A stretch of 64,000 nt of DNA from Maricaulis alexandrii. Its GTDB lineage: Bacteria > Pseudomonadota > Alphaproteobacteria > Caulobacterales > Maricaulaceae. This document shows, one piece after another, positions 10,834 to 18,907 of this stretch. Both the position numbers and the translations under genes were made by a program. How positions within the stretch are numbered: the stretch's first letter is position 1; each line of letters starts with the position of its first letter. Location of the stretch: positions 124,001-188,000 of the forward strand of contig NZ_SWKP01000008.1 of the NCBI RefSeq assembly GCF_005871165.1, in the 5' to 3' direction. The notes under the pieces were generated by a model. The model searched no databases and was not told the DNA's origin. It worked only from the letters and a program-made list of their open reading frames with translations.

Positions 10834-11235
10834 GCCCTGCCAGAATTGAGTCGGTTCAGTTGAGTGTTGGCAGCGCATTGGGGTCCCCGGACATGACTTG
10901 GCGGCGTTTTGCGGCACGCACGGAAAACACCTTGAATATGTTTCTGTTTTTCGGCGACCGGAATGCAACGAGCGCCCATCACGACCGACGAACAACACAT
11001 GCGGGGAGCCGCCGGTACGGCCCGACTGCAAAAGTGCTGGAGCTGAACAGGACCAAAACGCAAACGGTCGGCGCGCGTCAGTGCAGCATGGATTGGACGA
11101 ACTTGAAGGAAGCCGGTCTCGGGCTGGCCTCGCTTGCGCCAGCCGTCCTGAGCGTTCGCTCCAGTCTCCCTGGTAGGGATGACGGTGCTGTCAGACAAAA
11201 AAGGAGCGGGCCCTAAAGTCTGAGTTGAAGCCAAG
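10834..11235. other. Intergenic region upstream of the giant gene
   Basis: About 400 bp with no supported gene apart from a possible N-terminal extension of the adhesin. It contains a G+C-rich inverted repeat near 11124-11147 (GGCTGGC / GCCAGCC) with no T tract, and at 11189-11201 the 13-mer GCTGTCAGACAAA that also occurs at 1229-1241 beyond the 3' end of the adhesin gene. Its promoter is expected here but I cannot place it confidently. Confidence 0.4.
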
Positions 11236-11610
11236 TCAGGCGGCAAGTCGACGCCGTACGGCCAAGGCTTGGGTGCCGTTTTCCTTGAAATCTTCGCGGC
11301 GATAAACGTGGCGTTCAAGTTTGAATTGGTTGTGAACTGGGGATTGGACCGCGGCGAACTTGTGAAGATTTCGCATCGACCTGGACCGGTTCATGACTTT
11401 CTCTCGCCGCCGCAATGGCTGATAAGAGTTTTCGGCGCGATTGCAGAGCCACCTCCCGATCGCTTGGAGCCCAGGGCTTCCAAGATTGCGCAACGCTGCC
11501 TTGCAGGACGGCAGCTCATCGGTGACGTCCTGATCCGGCGCTCCATATCGCTTCATCGCTTTGCGCAGAAACTTCAGCGCTGCCGCGTTCGTGGAGAAGG
11601 TCTTCAAAGC
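11236..11610 (-). pseudogene. IS6-family transposase remnant (C-terminal part)
   Basis: About 123 codons match the C-terminal half of IS6/IS26-type DDE transposases: FLRKAMKRYG, then GRWLCNRAENSYQPLRRRE with the catalytic Glu, then KFAAVQSPVHNQFKLERH. The N-terminal HTH and first two Asp residues are absent; an in-frame stop lies just upstream of the preserved part. No terminal inverted repeats are found. A second, more decayed IS6 remnant in the same orientation lies at 28430-28650, so the copper cluster between them may once have been mobilised as an IS6-type pseudo-compound element. Confidence 0.75.
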
Positions 11611-11678
11611 TCCGAAACGACTAAACCGCCATCCCGATCACATGGCGAAGCGCCTCTGACAGAGCCCTCCACGACGCA

Positions 11679-11760
11679 CAGGCGCGCTAACCCGCGGACT
11701 ATCGGGGGTTTCCGGCGGGCGCCGGTGCCATATCCAGATTTGGAGGGAATAATGGCGGTG
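11679..11760 (+). repeat. Left copy of 70-bp direct repeat (candidate att)
   Basis: Positions 11679-11748 are identical to 60684-60753. Similarity continues to 11760/60765 with two mismatches, reaching the 3' end of tRNA-Ser in the right copy (shared ATGGCGGTG). It contains short inverted repeats (CCGGC/GCCGG). It is a candidate left boundary of a ~49-kb island, or a member of a tRNA-associated intergenic repeat family. Confidence 0.6.
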
Positions 11761-12042
11761 GAGGCAGACGGGAGCGAAGTGGTCTCTACCGGTGGGCGTT
11801 TCGAAATTAGCTGTCCCGTTCGGCGTCCGACGCGCGACACCGAATCTCGGCAGGTCTCAGGACGATGCCTCCTGGGGCGACTTGATTGCGCAATCTGTCG
11901 GTTGGTTTGAGCAGATGCCCACGCTGCAACCGGTTGTGCCCACACTCCCACCGCCTGATAGTCTTGTCGGCATATTCGGTTTATCGATGAGGGGGCTGCG
12001 CGCGTGCTGCGTATCGGGTCTGTGTCGATCTGGAGTTTCGAA

Positions 12043-12363
12043 ATGATCAGTGTTCTTGCATCTGCCCTTCTGGCCCTGACTGCCGCAGACCATCACGGCC
12101 ACCACGGCAACCATCACCAGGCCGAAGAACAGGCCAGCTCTACCGTCGCTGCGGATGTGCGGGCGGCGGACGCCGAAGACCGCACTGCGCTCGTTCGGCA
12201 TGATGCGCTGACCGAGCTCGGCATGGGCGCGATGATGATGCGCTTCTCAGTGGCCGAAGACGTGGATTTCGATCTGTTTCAGCCTGACGCGGCGCTGACC
12301 ATCACCGTCATCGGCGGCGAAAATGGCTTCGAGATCATCGCCGCCGAAGCGCGTTCGGAGTAA
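12043..12363 (+). CDS. CusF-like periplasmic copper-binding protein
   Basis: A 106-aa secreted protein. The start at 12043 has GGAG seven bases upstream and gives a hydrophobic signal sequence (MISVLASALLALTAA) followed by a His-rich stretch (DHHGHHGNHH). The C-terminal ~55 residues match the CusF/CusF_Ec fold: RHDALTELGMGAMMMRF lines up with the Cu(I)-binding HD-(x)-W-P-x-M-x-M segment of CusF, with Met in place of the capping Trp. CusF proteins hand periplasmic Cu(I)/Ag(I) to CusCBA. It is the only plus-strand gene of the copper cluster and converges on the DUF4198 gene through a shared terminator. Metal-binding assignment is firm at family level; the partner is inferred. Confidence 0.75.
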   Translation: MISVLASALLALTAADHHGHHGNHHQAEEQASSTVAADVRAADAEDRTALVRHDALTELGMGAMMMRFSVAEDVDFDLFQPDAALTITVIGGENGFEIIAAEARSE

Positions 12364-12397
12364 CCTTCCGCGAAATTACGCCCCGCATGGACATAGC

Positions 12398-12424
12398 CGG
12401 GCGAGCCTTCGGCTCGCCCGTTTA
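12398..12424. terminator. Hairpin terminator between convergent genes
   Basis: A perfect 10-bp stem CGGGCGAGCC / GGCTCGCCCG with loop TTC is followed by TTTAT on the plus strand. It sits between the CusF-like gene and the convergent DUF4198 gene and probably serves the plus-strand transcript. Confidence 0.7.
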
Positions 12425-12434
12425 TGTGCGGTCA

Positions 12435-13235
12435 TCAATCCAGGCGCACCGTCATCGTGGCCTGATCGCTGTGATAATTGCCGTCCGGTGTTTCCGGCAG
12501 ATCAATCGAAATCGCAGACAGCAGGACCTCGCCGTCCAGCTCAGCTGAAACGGTGAACCTGCCGATCTCGTCTGTCAGCGCGTCGAAATGCCGTCCGTCA
12601 GGCGTGTGGATCGTGACCCGATGGCCGGCCAGGGTCTCGCTGTCCTGGTAGAGCGCGAACCGTCGCGCCTCATTCTGCACCGGCACAAATTCAAGCGCCT
12701 GGCCCATCGGTGTGAACACGGCCTCTTCGCCGCCTTCACACGTCGCAACGCAGAAGATCGTCTTGGTGAGCTTGGAGTAGCTGCGCATCAGGGCGGGTGA
12801 GCCGGGCAGCGCATGAAAGGCCGCCTGCACGTCGGCGTCCGCATCGATCTCCTCGAAGTATACGTCGATGCTTTCCCGAGGAATTTCACCGGATCTTGGA
12901 TGGGTCGAGACCGCCAATACACCAAGCCCGACGGAAGTGGGTGTGAACCGAATGCCCAACGCAGTCTCGGATTCGGCATAGGAAAGGCCGTCCACGGCAA
13001 CGCCGCCGACTGTCGCTGATATAAATGCCACCCGGTCCTGGCCCAGACCAAACTGGATGTCCGGATATTCCAGCGCACTGGTCATCGCGATCTCGACAGT
13101 CTCTCCGGACGGCCAGATGGCTTCGCGTGAAGCCAGGAAAGTCTTGTGACCGAAGGCAGCAGAACTGGCGAGGAGCGCCGCGAGGCCACCCGCGAATACC
13201 GCCTTCATGCGCGGCGAGCGATTGTCAGTTTTCAT
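12435..13235 (-). CDS. DUF4198 periplasmic protein (NikM/CbiK-like)
   Basis: A 266-aa protein. The start at 13235 has GAGGGGA upstream and gives a signal peptide ending near SSAAFGHKTF, so the mature protein would begin close to a His. The body fits DUF4198: conserved early HKTFL, a middle domain, and a C-terminal Ig-like fold (HRVTIHTPDGRHFD...GRFTVSAELDGEVLLSA). DUF4198 proteins often accompany Ni/Co transporters or metal-efflux and TonB systems and are thought to bind metal in the periplasm. A Cys pair (FCVATCEGGEE) is a possible disulfide or metal site. The gene is 10 bp after the acyltransferase gene and is last in the minus-strand copper cluster. Its exact substrate is unknown. Confidence 0.7.
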   Translation of the reverse strand: MKTDNRSPRMKAVFAGGLAALLASSAAFGHKTFLASREAIWPSGETVEIAMTSALEYPDIQFGLGQDRVAFISATVGGVAVDGLSYAESETALGIRFTPTSVGLGVLAVSTHPRSGEIPRESIDVYFEEIDADADVQAAFHALPGSPALMRSYSKLTKTIFCVATCEGGEEAVFTPMGQALEFVPVQNEARRFALYQDSETLAGHRVTIHTPDGRHFDALTDEIGRFTVSAELDGEVLLSAISIDLPETPDGNYHSDQATMTVRLD

Positions 13236-13245
13236 CGTATTCCCC

Positions 13246-14373
13246 TCAGTTCTCCGGGCCCGCAGGCCCTTTTCTGTTGGCACTCCAAATTCGCCGAAGC
13301 CGGTCTCCGACCGCAGTCTTGAACGCAAGACTTGGTTTTTCCACGAGGCTCCAGGACATGGCGGAGACCAGACACGTGACCGGGACCGCAATGATACCGA
13401 TCTTCAACGGGTCGGCGTTCGGGTCGAAGAACAGCACCATCTGCATGATCGGATAGTGCCAGATATAGATTCCGTAGGACCAGTCCGGCAGATCCGCGCC
13501 GGTCGGCCAGCGATCGAGCGCCGCAAAGGCAACCGCAAACATCGCGGCGGCTATGGCGAGATTCATGAACAGCTCGGCACCAGGATGCTCGCCAAGGGCC
13601 AGCCAGAGCGGGACGACCAACAGCAGAGGCCAGGGCAGAATGGGGATGCGATGCCGCCAGGCATGAATGACCATCCCGATCGTGAAGGCCGAGGACAGGC
13701 GTGCGGCGCTGGCAATCAGGGCCGGCGCGTCATCCCAGAACAGGCTGATGAGAATATGGGCAGCGGTCGTGACAGCAAACAGGACGAAATGCGCGTGTCG
13801 GCCCCATGGCAGGGGCGAGAAGAAGATCAGGGCCGCCGCCACGTAGGCAATGACCTCGTACCGCAGCGTCCAGAGCGTGGCCGAAAATTCACCGCTCCAG
13901 GGATGACCTGAAAAGATACCGGCTGGCCCCTGGCTCGTATCAAGGAAGGCAAGAACATTGACCGGAAAGAACCAGGTTTGCGTAGACCCGAAATACTCGG
14001 GGACACTCAGTATCGTCACGGCGGGCCCGATAACGAAGACGGCCACGAGGGACAGAACAAGCAGCGCTGGCCACAGACGGAGAGCGCGGGCGGCGACGAA
14101 CTGGTAGGGGTCCGCGCGGCGCTCAAGACTGTCGGCAATCAGGAAGCCGCTGAGAATGAAAAAGGCGTTCACGGCCGCATAACTGAGCGACCAGCCGTTT
14201 ATCGCCAGCGGCGGAGGCGGTTCGGGGCCTTGCGTGACGATAATCGCGTGTTCGACTAGCACGGCCGAGGCCAGGACGAGGCGAATCGGGGTCAGGCGAT
14301 TATGCCGGCTCGTGAAAGCCGAACCGATGGTCTTCAAGCCGAAAATGGGCGCCCTCCCGATGCGATCCTTCAC
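13246..14373 (-). CDS. OafA/YrhL-type membrane acyltransferase
   Basis: A 375-aa polytopic membrane protein of the acyltransferase-3 family. Family signatures are visible: an N-terminal RLTPIRLVLASAVLVEHA segment (the catalytic His in the RxxxxxxVxxxH position), NAFFILSGFLIADSLERR, and RALRLWPALL. About ten hydrophobic segments follow. Family members transfer acyl groups (often acetyl or succinyl) to exopolysaccharide, LPS O-antigen, peptidoglycan or other periplasmic acceptors. A second member of the family lies at 16984-18087 in the same metal cluster. Its acceptor is unknown; envelope modification under metal stress is a possible role. Confidence 0.85.
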   Translation of the reverse strand: MKDRIGRAPIFGLKTIGSAFTSRHNRLTPIRLVLASAVLVEHAIIVTQGPEPPPPLAINGWSLSYAAVNAFFILSGFLIADSLERRADPYQFVAARALRLWPALLVLSLVAVFVIGPAVTILSVPEYFGSTQTWFFPVNVLAFLDTSQGPAGIFSGHPWSGEFSATLWTLRYEVIAYVAAALIFFSPLPWGRHAHFVLFAVTTAAHILISLFWDDAPALIASAARLSSAFTIGMVIHAWRHRIPILPWPLLLVVPLWLALGEHPGAELFMNLAIAAAMFAVAFAALDRWPTGADLPDWSYGIYIWHYPIMQMVLFFDPNADPLKIGIIAVPVTCLVSAMSWSLVEKPSLAFKTAVGDRLRRIWSANRKGPAGPEN

Positions 14374-14411
14374 CGGATACGCGGCGGGTCGAGCCTCCCC
14401 TCACCTTCGGG

Positions 14412-15137
14412 TCATTGCCGGCGCTTCGCGATTTCCATCCTCACCAGGCGCTGCATGCGCAGGACCAGCAGGAGAAGTCCGGCCAGTACCGTCACCAGAG
14501 CGAAAATCGATGCCGTAATCAGGAGCGGATTATTGAAATTCTCCCGCTCCTCATAGTCCATGATGTGGAGCATCCAGAAGAAGTCGAAGAAGCGCCAGTC
14601 ATCATTGCGGCGCGCCATCACCAGGCCGGTATCCGGTGAGACATAGATCCGCGTTCCCTCGCCATCAGCAAAGCTGATCCGCCAGGCAGCGCCCGGCCGC
14701 CTATACTCCCAGGTCGGGTCCTCGAAATACTCAACCGCAGCGATTTCCGGATCCCCGGCGTAATCGGCACGGGCCAGCTCGATCGCGGTTTCGCGGGAGA
14801 CCGGCGTGATACGCTCGCCGGTCATGGCATCGACCAACGCGGACGCGCCGTTGTGGGCAATCGCGTTATAGACCGGGCGTCCCTGCCAGGCCTGCAATCT
14901 GACTTCCTCGAAGGGCGCGCCGAGATCCAGGTCCGACAATGCCTGGTCAGCGGGTAGCACCGTATTCACATCGATCATCAGCGGCGCTGGCTCGGCCATA
15001 TTGTGCTCACCGCGGACACGTTCGAGCGGCAAAACGCTCATGACGACACCGCCGGTAATCCAGAGCACGATCTGGATGCCAACGATCAGGGCCAGCCATT
15101 TGTGAGCGCGAATTGTCCAGCGAAGCAGCGCTGTCAT
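14412..15137 (-). CDS. PepSY-domain membrane protein
   Basis: A 241-aa protein with one N-terminal and one C-terminal transmembrane segment flanking a periplasmic PepSY-type domain (ELARADYAGDPEIAAVEY, then RISFADGEGTRIYVSPDTG and a following RNDDWRFFDFFWMLHIMDY). This is the short relative of the PepSY-TM proteins found with TonB receptors and iron/copper reduction systems. The start at 15137 follows CAGGGG; an upstream in-frame Met would overlap the sigma-factor gene. It lies 65 bp after the sigma-factor gene and is probably in the same transcript. A role in metal reduction or envelope electron transfer is inference. Confidence 0.75.
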   Translation of the reverse strand: MTALLRWTIRAHKWLALIVGIQIVLWITGGVVMSVLPLERVRGEHNMAEPAPLMIDVNTVLPADQALSDLDLGAPFEEVRLQAWQGRPVYNAIAHNGASALVDAMTGERITPVSRETAIELARADYAGDPEIAAVEYFEDPTWEYRRPGAAWRISFADGEGTRIYVSPDTGLVMARRNDDWRFFDFFWMLHIMDYEERENFNNPLLITASIFALVTVLAGLLLLVLRMQRLVRMEIAKRRQ

Positions 15138-15202
15138 GAATATCCCCTGCCTGTCACGGCGCTGCCGGCTTGTCCCGATCAGAAAACACGTGAGCAAGAC
15201 GG

Positions 15203-15778
15203 CTATCCCTCACAGTAGAAGTCGTCCTTCAGCTTTTTTCTGGCCCGATAAACTCTCACTTCCGCGGCTTTTTCGGAAATTCCCATCGCAGCGCCGATTT
15301 CGGCCAGCGACAACCCCTCCAGGACGGATAGCAGAAGCGGTGTCCGCAAACCCTCGGGCAAAGCACGGATCAGGGCGTCTGCCCGGGCGAGGTCCGCCTT
15401 GTCTCCGACGGCCGTCTCAGGGTCTGGGTCCTCCGAGGGCATGATTTCGGTTCGATCTTCGAATCCGACCCAATTGAGAACCGCGCGGCGTCGATGATGA
15501 TCCTTCGCCTTGTTCCGGGCGATGAAAAACATCCAGGTCACGAAGGATTTGTCAGCGTCGAACCGCGCCAGATTGCGATGGATCGCGATGAATGTGTTCT
15601 GGGCGACATCTTCGGCATCCGCCCTGCCGCCCACCTGGCGCTCAAGGAACTGGACCAGCCTGGGCGCATGACGCTGCATGAGCTGGTTGAACGCCAGCTT
15701 TTCACCATCCCGGGCGCGGATTGCGAGTTGTTCGTCGGTCGGATCGAGGGCAGATCCGTCAGCCCTATCCCTCGACAT
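15203..15778 (-). CDS. ECF sigma factor, CnrH-like
   Basis: A 191-aa extracytoplasmic-function sigma-70 factor. Region 2 is seen in AFNQLMQRHAPRLVQFLERQ...DAEDVAQNTFIAIHRNL...SFVTWMFFIARNKAKDHHRR, and region 4 in LPEGLRTPLLLSVLEGLSLAEIGAAMGISEKAAEVRVYRARKKL, with the expected HTH. It overlaps the CnrX-like gene by about 14 bp and follows an anti-sigma-like gene, giving the order anti-sigma, sensor, sigma (CnrY-CnrX-CnrH), as in the nickel/cobalt cnr system. By family knowledge it would be released when the periplasmic sensor binds metal, and then drive resistance genes. The target promoters are not identified here. Confidence 0.85.
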   Translation of the reverse strand: MSRDRADGSALDPTDEQLAIRARDGEKLAFNQLMQRHAPRLVQFLERQVGGRADAEDVAQNTFIAIHRNLARFDADKSFVTWMFFIARNKAKDHHRRRAVLNWVGFEDRTEIMPSEDPDPETAVGDKADLARADALIRALPEGLRTPLLLSVLEGLSLAEIGAAMGISEKAAEVRVYRARKKLKDDFYCEG

Positions 15779-16199
15779 CAAAGGCGTTGGCCAGACGGTC
15801 ATCAAACTCGGCGCGCTGGTCATCGGTCATGACCTCGCGCATCGCCAAAATGTGATTGAGCGTGGCCAATTGCAGCTCACCCATCACATCGTGAAATGCC
15901 TCGGCCGCTTCGGCCACGTCGGCTGACATTTCGCGGTCTGCGAGGAGAGCCCGGCCAATTGCGCGCCGCGCCTCCGTGACCCGGTTTTCATACCCGGCCT
16001 TCTGCATCGCGAAACTTGCCTCGAGCGCTTCGATGACCGCTTCCTGCTCGTGATCAAGCGCTAGCTCGTCATGGATGATGGCGTGCAGGCTGGACGAGGC
16101 TCCATCGTGATGGCCAAGCACATTTACGCCCAACCAAACACCGGCAAATCCGCTGGTCAGCCCGAGGGCGGTTGCGACAACTCCAGCTCTCCAGATCAT
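15765..16199 (-). CDS. CnrX-like periplasmic metal sensor
   Basis: A 144-aa protein with an N-terminal signal anchor (about residues 5-27) and a helical periplasmic domain of the heavy-metal-resistance/Spy-CpxP-ZraP superfamily. The metal ligands of CnrX have direct counterparts: LHAIIHDEL gives the H-x3-H pair, and LNHILAM gives the later H-x3-M pair; Glu residues lie between. This is close to the His42/His46 and His119/Met123 arrangement of Cupriavidus CnrX. The gene overlaps the anti-sigma gene by ATGA and the sigma gene by about 14 bp, so the three are translationally coupled. It probably senses divalent metal (Ni/Co-like) or Cu; the sequence does not decide which. Confidence 0.8.
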   Translation of the reverse strand: MIWRAGVVATALGLTSGFAGVWLGVNVLGHHDGASSSLHAIIHDELALDHEQEAVIEALEASFAMQKAGYENRVTEARRAIGRALLADREMSADVAEAAEAFHDVMGELQLATLNHILAMREVMTDDQRAEFDDRLANAFDVEG

Positions 16200-16501
16200 C
16201 CGTCCGCCCCCTCATCCACGAGCGCGGTAAACGACCAGCCGGCATCGGCGTCGAATACCGCCAGGAGGTCCGGCTCGGCATGACCGATCGCACCGGCGCC
16301 GACGACCCCACCGATCAGCAACGCCACCGCAGCGGGGGCCGCACGCATGGCGAGAGCACGGCCAAGCGCTTCGCGGCCTGGATGGCCGTGCGCCGCGCCG
16401 TCGAGGCGTGCCCAGACTCGCGGCTGGAAATCGGCCATGTCGACCGGGGACGGCGCGCCGCCCATATTTTCGAGGATTTCGTCCAGCTTATCGTCGGACA
16501 T
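16196..16501 (-). CDS. Anti-sigma factor-like small membrane protein (CnrY-like)
   Basis: A 101-aa protein with a cytoplasmic N-terminal half (MSDDKLDEILENMGG..., about 50 aa), one transmembrane helix (about residues 54-74) and a short periplasmic tail. Size, topology and position directly before the CnrX-like sensor and the ECF sigma gene match CnrY/NccY anti-sigma factors, which sequester the sigma factor with a short helical segment. Sequence similarity alone is weak, so the call rests on topology and gene order. It overlaps the sensor gene by 4 bp. Confidence 0.65.
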   Translation of the reverse strand: MSDDKLDEILENMGGAPSPVDMADFQPRVWARLDGAAHGHPGREALGRALAMRAAPAAVALLIGGVVGAGAIGHAEPDLLAVFDADAGWSFTALVDEGADG

Positions 16502-16513
16502 GTCAGTTCTCCG

Positions 16514-16963
16514 TCAGGACGTGTGAAGGTGCTTGATGCGCCAACCGGTATCAGTGCGAACAAGTATAGCGGTTCCATGCGCGTCACGCTCCCGCGCCTC
16601 TCCACGCACCTCGTACTCCATCCGGATATCGAAGGTCGCGAACGCCACGTTCCGATCCGCATTCACCGAGTAGCCGGACCAGTCATAGACATGGAAGGTC
16701 ACATGCTCCGCCGCGAATTCAGGGGCCAGGTGATGATCACGATACTCCGCCCAACCGATATCGCTGCCACTACCTTCGAAGATTGTGAAATCGGTTCCGT
16801 CGGGAAGAACCCAGCGCTCGGCCTCTTGAACATTTTCCTCGGCAAGCGCGCCCGAATAGCTCTCTAGAACAGCGGTTATGTCTGCAGCATCATCCGCAAG
16901 AACGGGCGACGACATCGCGATCGCGGCCGCGGCTCCGATACTTCCGTGTCTGATCCAGTCCAT
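16514..16963 (-). CDS. Secreted NTF2/SnoaL-like protein
   Basis: A 149-aa protein with a signal peptide (cleavage near VLADDA) and a single NTF2-like cone fold of the DUF4440/SnoaL type: an N-terminal helix (ITAVLESYSGALAEENVQEAERW), then strands ending in GTAILVRTDTGWRIKHLHTS. Family members can be enzymes or ligand-binding proteins; no catalytic residues can be assigned. A good ribosome site (GAGAGGG) precedes the ATG. It lies 12 bp before the anti-sigma gene and 20 bp after the acyltransferase gene, so it belongs to the same minus-strand operon. Periplasmic NTF2-like proteins are frequent neighbours of copper genes; its role is unknown. Confidence 0.65.
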   Translation of the reverse strand: MDWIRHGSIGAAAAIAMSSPVLADDAADITAVLESYSGALAEENVQEAERWVLPDGTDFTIFEGSGSDIGWAEYRDHHLAPEFAAEHVTFHVYDWSGYSVNADRNVAFATFDIRMEYEVRGEARERDAHGTAILVRTDTGWRIKHLHTS

Positions 16964-16983
16964 TTTACCCTCTCATATCGTTT

Positions 16984-18087
16984 TCAGGTCCCGCGCCACC
17001 GGCTGATCCAGGCCTCACCCCATACGCGCAAACGAGTACGCGCCGGACGCTCTACCCACTCATATGTGCCCGCTGAAACACCGATCATCACGACCATCAT
17101 CGCCAGCAGTATCGGCCAGGATATCGTCTGATCGACCACGCCCAGGACGTCCTGCAAGAGATTGAAGCTGACCATGAAAAACGGCACGTGGATCATGTAG
17201 ACGCTGTAGGAAATGTCGCCGAGATAACTCATGGCCCCGGCTCTCGTTTTACCTGCATGCCGGTCCAGCTCTGCGAGGAGGAATATGAGCGGCGCTCCGA
17301 GCAGCGCGATCGCTCGATCATCCCAGGCGGTGTGGGCGGCCCAGAGGTAGCAAACGAGTACTGCGATGAATGCATATCGGGCGGTTACACGGGGCAAGGC
17401 ATACGCCTGGCCGAGCCTGTATAGGCCGACCCCGATGAGAAATTCGGGAATGATCCGGATGACGCCATAGCGCTCTGTCGCCATCGGCAGGGTCTCGGCA
17501 AAAAGGCGCAAATGGACTTGATCCAGTGCAAAAAAGAGAACGACGGCTATTCCCAGCAGCAGGCAGGGGCGATGCTTCAGGGCCCGCGCCGCCATCAGAT
17601 AGGCAGGAAAGGCCAGATAGGCGAACCATTCCGCGCTGATCGACCAGGACGGTCCATTCCAGCTCAGATCTGGCGCGAAACCCCACGCATGGATCATCAG
17701 GATATTGGCGGGCAGGTCAGCCAGGGCGAACCGCTCAATGTCGAAGGGCACACCAAGCGTGGCCGCCGTGACCCAGACGAGAATGAGAAACAGGATGACG
17801 GCGATGTGCAGCGGCCAGATCCTGGCGAATCGCGCAACCAGGAAGCGGGCGAAATCGAACCGGCCTTCTTCGCGCGCCACAAGGTAGACATGGGCGAGCA
17901 CAAATCCGGAGAGGATGAAGAACAGATCAACCCCGAACCGGCCCATTGCCAGCAATTGCGTGACCGCGTCGACGTCGAAGTCCCACGGTGCTCGCCAGTG
18001 ATAGAATACGACCCACAGGGCGGCGAAGAACCGCAATCTCGTGAGAGACGCCAGATGGGCAGGATAGCTCACCCTAGCCGCCGCCAA
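16984..18087 (-). CDS. OafA/YrhL-type membrane acyltransferase
   Basis: A 367-aa polytopic membrane protein of the acyltransferase-3 family. Signatures are LTRLRFFAALWVVFYHW (catalytic His region), GVDLFFILSGFVLAHVY, RFARIWPLHI, and a C-terminal GDISYSVYMIHVPFF and YEWVERPAR block. The last of these is the typical C-terminal signature, so the protein is complete. It overlaps the end of the DUF2231 gene by 14 bp, showing tight coupling. Its substrate is unknown. Two such enzymes in one metal operon suggest periplasmic glycan or lipid modification linked to the metal response; this is inference. Confidence 0.85.
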   Translation of the reverse strand: MAAARVSYPAHLASLTRLRFFAALWVVFYHWRAPWDFDVDAVTQLLAMGRFGVDLFFILSGFVLAHVYLVAREEGRFDFARFLVARFARIWPLHIAVILFLILVWVTAATLGVPFDIERFALADLPANILMIHAWGFAPDLSWNGPSWSISAEWFAYLAFPAYLMAARALKHRPCLLLGIAVVLFFALDQVHLRLFAETLPMATERYGVIRIIPEFLIGVGLYRLGQAYALPRVTARYAFIAVLVCYLWAAHTAWDDRAIALLGAPLIFLLAELDRHAGKTRAGAMSYLGDISYSVYMIHVPFFMVSFNLLQDVLGVVDQTISWPILLAMMVVMIGVSAGTYEWVERPARTRLRVWGEAWISRWRGT

Positions 18088-18853
18088 TCAGATGCCGCAG
18101 CCCGCCATGGGCCAGGGCGCCTCCGAGGAAGCCGTTGAGCATAAGCGCCAACGCAGATCCGAACAGCGCGATATTGAATAGAAGCGCGCCCAGCTGATTG
18201 CCCGGACGGCGTGACCACTCACCAAGCACTGCCAGGCCGACCAGCCCAAACAAAAGCGCTGTGCCCAGATAGCGGTGAGCCAGCATGACGCCGGCCTCAT
18301 TGGCGGCCATCGGACCGGAATGGGCCCAGCCGAGTAACCCGGCGACGACGCCGCCTGCGGCTCCGGTCCACACCAGGAAACGAACCGTATCGCCACCGCT
18401 GCCAAAGCGGCCGGCAAGCACGAATACCTGCGCGAGAGCGCCCGCGAGGATCAATGCAATCGGGAAATGCACCGCAATGGAGTGGAACACGCCGATGCGT
18501 GACATGACCCGCTCAAACGGGGTCGAGGCACCGCCTTCGCCCCAGTGCGAATGGCCGCCTGCCGGGCCGGCTTCAGCATCATGATGGCTATCATCAACAC
18601 ACGGGTCGGGCTCGTCTCCATGATCATGCTCGAACGCATCTGCCAGCGTGTCGCTGGATGCCGGGGCTGCCTCGCTTTCGGCGCCGACTTCCCCGACGGT
18701 CTCGGCAACCGGTTCGGCGCTCGTGGATTGCTCCTGAGCCCCGGTCTCTTCAGCGGGCTCATGCTGGGCCGGCGGATGCGCCCAGCCCGGCGCCGATGCG
18801 AATAAGATAACCCCTGCGCCTGCAAGCGCGGCCAAAGCGATGCGAAGCCCCAC
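18074..18853 (-). CDS. DUF2231 membrane protein with His/Asp-rich periplasmic loop
   Basis: A 259-aa protein with a signal peptide or first helix, then a ~90-residue acidic and His-rich segment (EHDHGDEPDPCVDDSHHD, GGHSHW), then about four transmembrane helices. The membrane part begins FHSIAVHFPIALILAG, typical of DUF2231. The His/Asp/Cys segment looks suited to binding metal in the periplasm. It follows copA by 54 bp and precedes the acyltransferase with overlap. DUF2231 proteins are often encoded with copper or cytochrome genes but lack a defined biochemical role. Confidence 0.7.
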   Translation of the reverse strand: MGLRIALAALAGAGVILFASAPGWAHPPAQHEPAEETGAQEQSTSAEPVAETVGEVGAESEAAPASSDTLADAFEHDHGDEPDPCVDDSHHDAEAGPAGGHSHWGEGGASTPFERVMSRIGVFHSIAVHFPIALILAGALAQVFVLAGRFGSGGDTVRFLVWTGAAGGVVAGLLGWAHSGPMAANEAGVMLAHRYLGTALLFGLVGLAVLGEWSRRPGNQLGALLFNIALFGSALALMLNGFLGGALAHGGLRHLIGGG

Positions 18854-18907
18854 GGCATCGTCCTCCTGATCGTTCAGTCCGGACTACGCACCTCGTAGCG
18901 CTTTCCC

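Noticed and set aside
11740-11800. Degenerate tRNA at the left repeat
   Set aside because: Only about nine bases of the tRNA 3' end are shared; no T arm or anticodon arm follows.
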